Of a DNA stretch of 17,607 nucleotides, positions 1 to 7,197 are shown one piece after another. The position numbers were made by a program, and so were the translations under genes. Position 1 is the first letter of the stretch, and each line of letters starts with the position of its first letter. Source of the stretch: Anaerolineales bacterium (GTDB taxonomy: Bacteria > Chloroflexota > Anaerolineae > 4572-78 > NAK82); NCBI GenBank assembly GCA_024643945.1, contig JAHELX010000053.1, positions 1 through 17,607 of the forward strand, given 5' to 3'. The notes under the pieces are model-generated. The model was not told the DNA's origin, searched no databases, and was given only the letters and a program-made list of their open reading frames with translations.

Positions 1-508
1 CACCACCGACACCCTCTTGGTGACAGGCCAGGCAATTCTCACGCCCAATGAGCGGATGCGGGATAGCTGGTGGCCCCTCTTCAAGGACCATAGTAGCTTC
101 AGGCGAGGTGTGGCATTCCAGACAATTTTCGCGTCCCTCCAGGCTGTGAGGAACCGGCGGCGGACCGGCAGGAGTTGGCGTCACCTCCGGCGTGGGCGAC
201 TCTGCGGTTGGAACGGTCTCAGTAATCGTTACCGAAGTGGTGACCTCAATAGCCGGGGAAGCTTCGGTGGCCGGTGCTGGCTGGTGGCACATCTGACACA
301 TGTCGATGGTGCGCCCGGCATGATCGTCGGGAATCTGCGGAGCCCCGGCCACGCCCGTCTCGTGGCAGGCCAGGCAGTTATCACGTCCCTCCAGAGGATG
401 AGGAATGAAAGGAGGGGTGCCCTGCGCGATGCTGAGAGCTGGGATGAGTAACACAGCGACAAGAACGACGAGCACAGGGGCCAGGCGGCGGACAATTGGC
501 TTGTTCAT
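1..508 (-). CDS. Exported multiheme c-type cytochrome, partial (C-terminus beyond the window)
   Basis: The reading frame is open to the left edge, so about 169 codons are visible and the C-terminus is missing. It starts with ATG at 508 behind GGGAGG about 7 nt upstream. Residues 1-26 form a signal peptide (NKPIVRRLAPVLVVLVAVLL then an ALSIA-type cleavage region). Four CxxCH c-heme sites are visible: CLAC-H, CQMC-H, CLEC-H and CLAC-H. They sit in modules of the form PHPLEGR, CxxCH, then DDHAGR, CxxCH, separated by a Thr/Pro/Glu-rich linker. The gene begins 22 bp after the cytochrome b stop codon, so it is the third gene of the Rieske/cytochrome b operon. By position it probably replaces cytochrome c1 or f as electron acceptor of the bc complex; that role is inferred. 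The same diheme module recurs in two proteins of the cytochrome operon at 4798-12535. Confidence 0.85.
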   Translation of the reverse strand, partial: MNKPIVRRLAPVLVVLVAVLLIPALSIAQGTPPFIPHPLEGRDNCLACHETGVAGAPQIPDDHAGRTIDMCQMCHQPAPATEASPAIEVTTSVTITETVPTAESPTPEVTPTPAGPPPVPHSLEGRENCLECHTSPEATMVLEEGPPAIPHPLIGRENCLACHQEGVGG

Positions 509-530
509 AACTTTTCCTCCCATCGGCAGC

Positions 531-1634
531 CTAGCTCAACCAGCCCCAGATGCTGAAGGCGACGATACCGATAAGAATGGCAGCCCCAACCGTAATGGCA
601 ATCGGCCGCTTATGCGGCGCGAGGTGGGGATTGCGATCAATGAAGGGCAGCAAGAATAGCACCAGAGCGCCGACAATGGGAGCCACCACCCCCACGATGC
701 GCGGCACAAGCTTAAGTCCCTGATACAGGAAGAGGAAATACCACTCAGGCTTGGTATGTTCCGGCGTGTGCAGCGGGTCGGCCGGCGCCTCCAGCCCGGC
801 CGGGAAGAGCGAGGCCAGCACGATGAGAACAGCCAGCATCACGTACCAGGCAATGACCTCATCCAGCAGATAATTGGGGAAGAAGGGCAATAATTTCCTC
901 TTTTGCGGGCTAGACTTCGAGGTCGGGGCAGTGTCCACCACTGACCGACCCTCTGCCTCGACCGGGCGGGTAGGATCCGCCAGGCCTTGTTGGTGAACCA
1001 GCGTCAGGTGGACAGCCAATATGGCCAGCAAGCTGGCCGGCAATATCAACACATGCACGCCGAAGAAACGGCTCAGGGTGCGGGCGGTCACCTCGGGGCC
1101 ACTGCGCAGGAAGACCAGCAAGTTTTGCCCCACCAACGGTACCGCCCCTGCGATTTCACTACCGACGGTGGTTGCCCAGTAGGCACGCTGGTCCCAAGGC
1201 AGCAAGTAACCGGTAAAACCAAAACCCAGGGTCACAGCCAACAGGAGAGCCCCCGCCAACCAGGTCATCTCGCGCGGGGCTTTGTATACCCCTTGAAAGA
1301 AGATCCGCAACAAATGAAGCACGCAAAAGAGGATCATCAGGTTGGCACCCCAGGCATGGACACTGCGGATAAGCCACCCGAAGTTCACCTGGTTCATAAT
1401 AAAAAGAACGCTGTCATGAGCCGTGTCAGGGGTAGGTTGGTAGTAGAGCGAGAGCAAAATGCCGGTAATCGCCTGGACTATAAAGAAAAAGAGGGTGATC
1501 CCGCCCAGGTAGTAGGTGCGAGCTGAGCGGGGGATATCCACGTGAAGCAAGGCGTCCATCAGAGAGGACAACTGGTAACGGCCATCCAGCCACTCCCAGG
1601 TACGCCAGACAAGTGATTTTTGACTTTGCATCAT
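531..1634 (-). CDS. Cytochrome b of a bc-type quinol oxidoreductase (b6 and subunit IV fused)
   Basis: This is the membrane subunit that oxidises quinol and passes electrons to the Rieske protein and, across the membrane, to a second heme b. From the start at 1634 the product has 367 residues. The b-heme histidines are H93/H107 and H194/H209. The second pair has 14 intervening residues, the spacing known for cytochrome b6, rather than the 13 of mitochondrial-type cytochrome b. The Qo-site PEWY motif is at 296-299. Helices of the b6 part span about 45-215 and the subunit IV part about 255-365, joined by a hydrophilic linker at 220-250. I chose ATG at 1634 because GGGAGGG lies 5 nt upstream; the longer frame starts with TTG at 1688 and has no ribosome binding site. 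It follows the Rieske gene by 95 bp and precedes the multiheme gene by 22 bp. Confidence 0.93.
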   Translation of the reverse strand: MMQSQKSLVWRTWEWLDGRYQLSSLMDALLHVDIPRSARTYYLGGITLFFFIVQAITGILLSLYYQPTPDTAHDSVLFIMNQVNFGWLIRSVHAWGANLMILFCVLHLLRIFFQGVYKAPREMTWLAGALLLAVTLGFGFTGYLLPWDQRAYWATTVGSEIAGAVPLVGQNLLVFLRSGPEVTARTLSRFFGVHVLILPASLLAILAVHLTLVHQQGLADPTRPVEAEGRSVVDTAPTSKSSPQKRKLLPFFPNYLLDEVIAWYVMLAVLIVLASLFPAGLEAPADPLHTPEHTKPEWYFLFLYQGLKLVPRIVGVVAPIVGALVLFLLPFIDRNPHLAPHKRPIAITVGAAILIGIVAFSIWGWLS

Positions 1635-1729
1635 ACGCTCCCTCCCAGGCACTATTTTGACCCTCTGATTTTGCTGGGGCCCCGTCAAAGTTGAAGTTCT
1701 ACATCATTTGTCTCCGTCTTTGGACATCC

Positions 1730-2209
1730 TCAACCTTCACTGACATAGACAGCCTCGTCTTCCACCGTCAGCGCGAGCTGAGGCAAGGGGCTAGGTGGCG
1801 GGCCGGAGATGACCGCCCCGTTGACAGGGTTAAAACGCCCATCGTGGCAGGGGCAAAGGATAACTTGCCGGTTTGGGTCCCACTCCACGATGCACCCTAA
1901 GTGAGTGCAGATAGCGGAGAAAGCCTTGACCCCCCCTTGGGCTGTGTTGACCACGATGGCTGGCTTGTCGTTTACAGGGACGACCTTTCCCTGACCAGCG
2001 GGGAAGTCGGAGGCTGTGCCTACCTGCACCCGGCCGCTCCCCGCACCCGACACCCGGCTAGGCGGCCATAGGTAGCCGATAATAGGGGTGAGCACGCCCC
2101 CCAATGTAGCCACGACCGAGAATCCGAGCAGATAGGTTATCAGCCTGCGACGGCTCATCGTCGGACCCTGATCACCGGAGTCGCTATAGGGCTGATATTC
2201 CTTTTCCAT
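1730..2209 (-). CDS. Rieske [2Fe-2S] iron-sulfur protein of the bc complex
   Basis: The 159-residue protein takes an electron from quinol at the cytochrome b Qo site and hands it to a c-type cytochrome. The cluster-binding boxes are CTHLGC (C101, H103, C106) and CPCH (C119, C121, H122), giving the two Cys and two His ligands plus the stabilising disulfide pair. The N-terminal segment MSRRRLITYLLGF at about residues 18-30, followed by a hydrophobic stretch to about 48, is a twin-arginine-type signal anchor, as expected for Rieske proteins folded in the cytoplasm before export. ATG at 2209 is preceded by AAGGAAG about 8 nt upstream. It is the first gene of the bc operon and is divergent from the histidine kinase gene. 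No convincing minus-strand promoter consensus was found upstream. Confidence 0.93.
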   Translation of the reverse strand: MEKEYQPYSDSGDQGPTMSRRRLITYLLGFSVVATLGGVLTPIIGYLWPPSRVSGAGSGRVQVGTASDFPAGQGKVVPVNDKPAIVVNTAQGGVKAFSAICTHLGCIVEWDPNRQVILCPCHDGRFNPVNGAVISGPPPSPLPQLALTVEDEAVYVSEG

Positions 2210-2566
2210 GCCAGTTCTTCCTTTCGCAATTCACAACGCGATGGGTTAATACACAGGCACTTGTCCAGAAATGACTTGCTACTTCTGCAATCAGTTTACG
2301 CCCGATTTCCCGATTGAAGTACAAAGTTATTATGGGACAAGTGCAGGTAAACCTCCCTGTTCCCAGGGTATCAACGGCCACCCGGCAGACAACACGAATC
2401 GTGGACAGAAGTGTTATGCACCGCCACCATAACATTATCATATGCAACCACTCTCTACAAGGGACAACTGTCCTATTTTCAATGGGACAAAGCGGCACTC
2501 CTTAGGATCGGTTTGGCACATTGTTGCATCCCTCGTATAATAGCGTAGAGTGAGGCGAGCGAAAAC
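2210..2566. promoter_or_regulatory. Divergent intergenic region between bc operon and two-component genes
   Basis: This 357-bp stretch has no convincing gene and is AT-richer than its neighbours. It holds the kinase promoter, three GGGACAA words on the plus strand (2334-2340, 2461-2467, 2484-2490) and the inverse TTGTCC at 2261-2266. The word pair GCACTTGTCC (2257-2266) and GGACAAGTGC (2335-2344) forms a perfect 10-bp inverted repeat with 68 bp between. GGACA-AC-TGTCC at 2462-2473 is a short palindrome. These repeats are candidates for binding by a regulator, possibly the adjacent response regulator; this is inference only. Confidence 0.5.
2513..2541 (+). promoter_or_regulatory. Sigma-70-type promoter of the two-component operon
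   Basis: TTGGCA at 2513-2518 and TATAAT at 2536-2541 are separated by exactly 17 bp. The predicted start near 2548 leaves a leader of about 19 nt before the GTG at 2567. The closest GGGACAA word ends 22 bp upstream of the -35 box. Confidence 0.75.
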
Positions 2567-3973
2567 GTGAATCTGTGGCGTGAGTTCTTCATCCTCAATC
2601 GAACCATTATCCTGTTTGTTTACGGGCAGGTTTTCTTTGTATTGGGGCTGGCCATCACCTGGCAATCGAGGCGCCACAGTCGCCTGGATCTGGCCCGCAG
2701 TCTGGGCTGGTTAGGGGCTTTTGGTCTGGTGCACGGGTTGCATGAGTGGGGCGACATCTTCATCCCTATCCAGGCGGAGTATCTGAGCCGGGTATGGATA
2801 GAAACGTTGCTGGTGGTCCAGGTGTGTTTGCTGGCTTTCTCTTATGCCTGCCTTTTCCAATTTGGGGCCGAGACCCTGCGCCCGCTCTACCCTCGCCTGC
2901 GCTGGATTCAGATTGTCCCAAGTGGGCTGCTGATCGCTTGGACCATTGCCTATTTGTGGACCAGCCAGGTCCCCCGCTGGAATTCGGAGCAATTGGTGGT
3001 CTACGCCAGTATTTGGGCACGCTATCTGTTGGGCTTTCCAGGCGCCCTGGTGGCTGCCCTGGGACTCGCGCAGCAAACGCGACAACGCATCCAGTTACAA
3101 GAATTCCCTCACATCGCGCGTACGTTCCGGGTTGCCAGCCTGGCATTGGCTTCGTATGCCATCTTTGGGGGCCTGTTCGTGGCACCGGCCCCTTTCTTCC
3201 CGGCAAATGTGATCAACGCGGATGCGGTGCTCAACCTATTGGGGATGCCGCCCCAGGTCTTGCGGTCACTGGCGGGCCTGGTGCTGGTCATTGCGATCGT
3301 GCGTGGTCTCGAAATCTTCGACGTAGAAGTAGACCGGCGCATTGAGGAAATGGAACGGGCCCAGATTTTGCTGAGTGAACGGGAACGCGTCAGCCGCGAA
3401 TTGCACGACGGCGCCATTCAAACCGTATATACCGCCGGGCTGATGGCCGAGTCGATTCGAAAAAAGATGGACGCTCATAATCCCCTGGCAGTGCGCCTGG
3501 ATCGGGTGATCTCGGCATTGCAGCATGCCATCCGGGACTTACGTCAGTTCGTGGTCGAATTGGAGCCCAGCGCCCCCAGTGAGAGTCTGGTGGACAGACT
3601 CCGCAAGCTGGCCGAGGAACCACATCTGCAATCGCTCATAGACGTAGAGCTTAGGGTTGACTGCAATGAGGCCGAGTTCTTTTCACCGGCCCGTGCTACG
3701 CACGTCCTGGCCATCGTCAACGAGGCACTCAGCAACGTTATCCGTCACGCGCGTGCGCGCCATACGTGGATAGTGGCCGGGCGCCGCAACGGGCAGTTAG
3801 AGGTGACGGTCGCTGACGATGGCGTCGGATTCTCCGAGGAGCACGTGGCTGGCTTTGGCCTGCGCAACATGCGCGACCGGGCACGCCTGCTGGGAGGGAC
3901 ACTGCGCATCGAGCGCAGGCCACCCCAGGGCACGCAGGTCGTGTTGAGTGTTCCCTGGGATGACCCACGATGA
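2567..3973 (+). CDS. Membrane sensor histidine kinase, NarL/DegS/LiaS type (HisKA_3 + HATPase_c)
   Basis: The 468-residue protein senses an unknown signal and phosphorylates the adjacent response regulator. The N-terminal half (about 15-245) consists of seven or so hydrophobic segments with short loops and no recognised extracytoplasmic sensor domain, so the signal may be perceived in or at the membrane. A short coiled region (about 250-272) leads to the HisKA_3 phosphoacceptor motif ERERVSRELHDG with His280. The ATPase domain follows with the N-box NEALSNVIRHA, the G1 box DDGVGF and the G2 box GFGLRNMRDRA. The start is GTG at 2567 with GAGG 11 nt upstream, shortly downstream of a good promoter. 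The stop overlaps the regulator start as ATGA, implying translational coupling. It lies between two electron-transport operons, so control of respiration is plausible but unproven. Confidence 0.9.
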   Translation: MNLWREFFILNRTIILFVYGQVFFVLGLAITWQSRRHSRLDLARSLGWLGAFGLVHGLHEWGDIFIPIQAEYLSRVWIETLLVVQVCLLAFSYACLFQFGAETLRPLYPRLRWIQIVPSGLLIAWTIAYLWTSQVPRWNSEQLVVYASIWARYLLGFPGALVAALGLAQQTRQRIQLQEFPHIARTFRVASLALASYAIFGGLFVAPAPFFPANVINADAVLNLLGMPPQVLRSLAGLVLVIAIVRGLEIFDVEVDRRIEEMERAQILLSERERVSRELHDGAIQTVYTAGLMAESIRKKMDAHNPLAVRLDRVISALQHAIRDLRQFVVELEPSAPSESLVDRLRKLAEEPHLQSLIDVELRVDCNEAEFFSPARATHVLAIVNEALSNVIRHARARHTWIVAGRRNGQLEVTVADDGVGFSEEHVAGFGLRNMRDRARLLGGTLRIERRPPQGTQVVLSVPWDDPR

Positions 3974-4650
3974 AGAAGCTGCGAATTTTGCTGGTTGACG
4001 ATCACGAAGTAGTGCGACTGGGGCTGGCTACGCTGTTGGAAGACATCCCGGGGGTGATCGTAGTGGGGGAAGCCGGATCGGCTCGTGAGGCGATGATAGC
4101 CTGTGAGCGCCTGGATCCGGACCTGGTGATCCTCGACATCCGACTGCCCGATCAGACCGGCGTGGATGTCTGCCGCCGCATCACCGAGCGCTGGCCCCAC
4201 ATCCGGGTGATTATGCTCACCTCATATACCGATGACGACCTTATCGCCGAGGCAGTTTTGGCGGGGGCCGTTGGTTACGTGCTCAAGCAGGTGGGCAACG
4301 AAGAGTTGCTGCGCGCCATCGAGGCCGTCCGGCGCGGCGAGGCGCTGCTCGACCCACAGGTGACCCAGCGCGTTTTGCAACGCATGCGCCAGACAGAACG
4401 ACTGCTTGACGCCAGCGCCTTCCGCGACCTCTCGAAACGGGAGCTAGAGGTGTTGCACCTGGTGTCACAGGGCAAGAGCAACCGCGAGATCGCCGAGGTG
4501 CTGTCGGTAAGCGAGAAGACGGTGCGCAACCACGTGAGCAGTGTACTCAATAAGCTGGGCTTGAACAACCGCATCGAACTGGCCACCTACGCCGTCAGGC
4601 ACCGCATTGCCACCTACCTCTCGTCTGAAGGGCAAGATTGGATGGCGTAG
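3970..4650 (+). CDS. NarL/FixJ-family response regulator (receiver + LuxR-type HTH)
   Basis: The 226-residue regulator is the partner of the upstream kinase. The receiver domain has the acidic pair D10/D11, phosphoacceptor D56 (in LVILDIRLP), the conserved Thr in VIMLTSY and the Lys in GYVLKQV. The C-terminal LuxR-type helix-turn-helix reads LSKRELEVLHLVSQGKSN and continues with the recognition helix region VSEKTVRNHVSSVLNKLGL. It starts at ATG 3970, overlapping the kinase stop by 4 bp. Family knowledge says phosphorylation promotes DNA binding. Candidate targets are the repeated GGGACAA words at 2261-2490, but this is inference. About 60 bp separate its stop from the next terminator, which belongs to the opposing gene. 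Confidence 0.94.
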   Translation: MKKLRILLVDDHEVVRLGLATLLEDIPGVIVVGEAGSAREAMIACERLDPDLVILDIRLPDQTGVDVCRRITERWPHIRVIMLTSYTDDDLIAEAVLAGAVGYVLKQVGNEELLRAIEAVRRGEALLDPQVTQRVLQRMRQTERLLDASAFRDLSKRELEVLHLVSQGKSNREIAEVLSVSEKTVRNHVSSVLNKLGLNNRIELATYAVRHRIATYLSSEGQDWMA

Positions 4651-4708
4651 GGGTCGCCACAGTATAATACCCGCGGGTGGGTGTGTTGGGTATAATAAAC
4701 CAGCTCGA

Positions 4709-4743
4709 CAAAAAAAGGACCGGGCACCTTACAGTGCCCGGTC
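4709..4743 (-). terminator. Intrinsic terminator of the multiheme cytochrome operon
   Basis: A perfect 10-bp stem (GACCGGGCAC at 4718-4727, GTGCCCGGTC at 4734-4743) encloses a 6-nt loop. Read on the minus strand it is followed at once by seven T residues (complement of 4710-4716), 55 bp after the stop codon of the collagen-like cytochrome gene. On the plus strand there is no T-run, so it serves chiefly the minus-strand operon, though the hairpin may also slow readthrough from the response regulator. Confidence 0.9.
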
Positions 4744-4797
4744 TTGCGTGTGGTTGGCAATTTGCTGTGCCTATACCGGCAGTAGCAGTAGCCTTGC

Positions 4798-7197
4798 CTA
4801 CTCTAGCGCATCAATGGATGCCCGTATCACGTCCATAGCAAACGATGGGTTGTGGACTCCCCCGCTATTGTCCCCATGGATCAGGAAGTAGTTCCAGCCA
4901 GCCTTGACCAATGGATCGCTAGTCTCGATTAGGGAAGCTGTTCCGTCAGTCGTAAAGTCGCCTAGCTGGACCTGCACCTCGGTGAGCGATAGCGTGTGAG
5001 CCTCTTCACCTTCTGGTGCGTACGTGACTTCTACCGGGGTGTCGAACTTCAGGATAAAGCCTTGCTGGCCATGAGGCTCCGTTGATTCAATAGATGTGAT
5101 GTTGGCCTTATCCACTGTGACATCGTTGCTCTTCACATCATAGGACTTGCCCTGGTTCTCATGAGGCGTGTAGTCCTTGATATGGACCTGGGCTGGCATC
5201 TTGCTGAGCAAGTAGTCACCCATCTTCGCGCCCAACTCGTGGAGCATTGCCTCGGTGCTCTCCTGGAGTGTACCGCCGTCAAAAGTGCCATGGCACTCGC
5301 CACAGATTGCTGTGCTGGCTTCGAAGGTGTGGTTGGTGCCAGACCCTTCGTAGCTGAACTCCGCAGGCGGTGGTGTCAACTCCATATGGCATGTGGTGCA
5401 AGTGTCCACGATGAAGGAGTGTTTCGAGCGGGCTCCAGTTTCGACAAAGTAAGCGTTCTCGCCCATCAACACATCAGCTTGAGCAGCAACGTGAGGAGCT
5501 GAGTAGTTGGCAGGATCTCCGACCTTATCGTTGTGAGCGCCGTTTCGAGTGTTGTGGCAGGTCATACAGAGAGCACCACGGCCCACGCCGACCGCCTGGA
5601 AGCCGGCAGGCAGCATCGGAGTGTCGCCTTCGATTCGAACAGTTGCTGTATTTGGTTCCCCGGAGGTTTTGCCCTGCTCATGGGGATCATGGCACACTAC
5701 GCAAGTCTGCGAATGAACGGAATCCGCAGTCATGCCAAGGGCTGTCAACTCTTCAACCGTTGCGTCGCCATTCGCACCCTGGATCCGTTGTGTAAGATCA
5801 TCTTGCTGTATCCAGGCCAGGAAACCTTCTCCAGCATGGCAGCGCCCGCAGTGAGCGGCCGTAGCCCCTCTGTTTTCAACTGTTGCTTCGTCGATTGCCA
5901 GCTCCAGATTAGCGTGCCCGCTCTCCTCCCACTGCTGGAAGCGTCCATGTCGCGCCGGTTCGCCGTGACAGGACCCACAGAGGTCGGATGAGATGTTTTG
6001 GCGTGGTGCTCCTAAGGTATGGGCCTCACTATCCTGCGGACCATGGCAGTTCTCGCACTGGATGTTGCCCAGTCGCGCCACTGCCGGGTAGTCTTCGAGT
6101 ATCTTGGCCCAGTTGCCCACGGCGCCGTGGGGCACTTCCCAATTCGACTCGGCTACGGATTCATCGAAGCCACCATTATCAGCCGCGGGATCATAGCCAA
6201 CAGTATGACAGCTGGCACAGCTCAGGCTCCAGTGGCCATTAGGGTCATCGAGGTTCTGGGTCAAGATCTCCGCATGCCCTGACGCCTTCCAGGGGGTAAA
6301 CATGTCGGGGGCTATCTCGCCGTTGTGGCAGGTAGTGCAGGTAGCATCCGCCGTGGGCTCCCCATTGTCGTCCTGCCCGGTAATAACGCCGACCCAGGTA
6401 CCGGCATAAACATCAAAGGCCGCCCCACTCGTCTCTTCCGTCAACGTGTACTTGCCCTTGACATCGGGGGTGAATGACGGATTTCGGCTTGAAGCGTCAT
6501 TCAGGGTTGCCGCAGAACCACTGGGACCAGCTAACGTCCAGCTATAGGAGTCCTGAACCTTACCCCCCAACAGAACAGGCACATTGATCGGCACATTGCT
6601 TATGCCTGTGCTGACTACATAGGGGAGATCTGCGCTCACGTTGACCGAATCGCCATAGGTCCCGCTATCCGTAGTCACAGTCACCTCGAAGGTGGCCGTT
6701 TCGCCCGCCTCCAGAGAATGCGGATTGATAGCTTGCACCCCAAGCCGATCCTCCGTCTTGAGCGATGCCAAGAGTTTTTCCTTGTAGGCCGCGGCATCCC
6801 CGAGAGTCACCGCCAGCGTATCCGAATCCGCACCGCTGATCTTGGCCGGTACGCCTGCGGTCTGCTCCCAGTTGTATCCGGTCACCGTGGAGCCGTCTTC
6901 CGCATTGACGGTCGCATTCAGCGTGACGCTTGCGCCGGGTGCAGCGCTCTGATCTTCGCCGGCATCAACCTCCACTGTCTTCGGCGCTGGGGTGGGGCCG
7001 GCCGCTTCACCCATCGGGCCGGCAGGACCGGCAGGACCAGCAGGACCGGCAGGACCGGCAGGACCAGCAGGACCGGCAGGACCAGCAGGACCGGCAGGAC
7101 CAGCAGGACCAGCAGAACCTGCGCAGCCAGCTATCATAGCGACAGCCAAAAGCAAGATTACGCTAATCCAGATGCCAACACTGAGCTTCTTCCACAT
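4798..7197 (-). CDS. Nonaheme c-type cytochrome lipoprotein with collagen-like stalk and PKD-like region
   Basis: The 799-residue protein has, in order: a lipoprotein signal peptide with lipobox IAGC (Cys25); a collagen-like tract of ten Gly-Pro-Ala triplets at 30-59 ending in GPM; a Pro/Ala spacer; a beta-rich PKD/Ig-like part from about 75 to 285 (VDAGEDQSAAPGASVTLNATV-type start, cut here for length); and a heme region with nine CxxCH sites (CTTCH, CASCH, CENCH, CGSCH, CGRCH, CVVCH, CMTCH, CTTCH, CGECH). A C-terminal stretch of about 150 residues carries no heme. ATG at 7197 has GGAGG 7 nt upstream. It is the last gene of the operon. By design it should be a cell-surface lipid-anchored electron carrier held away from the membrane by a rigid stalk; the redox partner is unknown. 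The heme part resembles the broad multiheme cytochrome c (cytochrome c554/c3-like) group, but I cannot name a specific family. Confidence 0.88.
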   Translation of the reverse strand: MWKKLSVGIWISVILLLAVAMIAGCAGSAGPAGPAGPAGPAGPAGPAGPAGPAGPAGPAGPMGEAAGPTPAPKTVEVDAGEDQSAAPGASVTLNATVNAEDGSTVTGYNWEQTAGVPAKISGADSDTLAVTLGDAAAYKEKLLASLKTEDRLGVQAINPHSLEAGETATFEVTVTTDSGTYGDSVNVSADLPYVVSTGISNVPINVPVLLGGKVQDSYSWTLAGPSGSAATLNDASSRNPSFTPDVKGKYTLTEETSGAAFDVYAGTWVGVITGQDDNGEPTADATCTTCHNGEIAPDMFTPWKASGHAEILTQNLDDPNGHWSLSCASCHTVGYDPAADNGGFDESVAESNWEVPHGAVGNWAKILEDYPAVARLGNIQCENCHGPQDSEAHTLGAPRQNISSDLCGSCHGEPARHGRFQQWEESGHANLELAIDEATVENRGATAAHCGRCHAGEGFLAWIQQDDLTQRIQGANGDATVEELTALGMTADSVHSQTCVVCHDPHEQGKTSGEPNTATVRIEGDTPMLPAGFQAVGVGRGALCMTCHNTRNGAHNDKVGDPANYSAPHVAAQADVLMGENAYFVETGARSKHSFIVDTCTTCHMELTPPPAEFSYEGSGTNHTFEASTAICGECHGTFDGGTLQESTEAMLHELGAKMGDYLLSKMPAQVHIKDYTPHENQGKSYDVKSNDVTVDKANITSIESTEPHGQQGFILKFDTPVEVTYAPEGEEAHTLSLTEVQVQLGDFTTDGTASLIETSDPLVKAGWNYFLIHGDNSGGVHNPSFAMDVIRASIDALE
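7021..7110 (-). repeat. Ten 9-bp tandem repeats encoding Gly-Pro-Ala triplets
   Basis: Ten consecutive 9-bp units read GGCAGGACC or AGCAGGACC on the plus strand. The only variation is in one base, which is the silent third position of Ala (GCC or GCT). The tract encodes residues 30-59 of the lipoprotein cytochrome. Such near-identity suggests recent expansion by slippage, so the number of triplets may vary between strains. Confidence 0.95.

Noticed and set aside
405..1526. Plus-strand frames opposite the bc operon
   Set aside because: They are shadows of the cytochrome b and multiheme genes, without ribosome binding sites or recognisable domains.
1635..1688. N-terminal extension of cytochrome b starting at TTG 1688
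   Set aside because: The extension is hydrophilic, lacks a ribosome binding site and is not typical of the family, while ATG 1634 has GGGAGGG at ideal distance.
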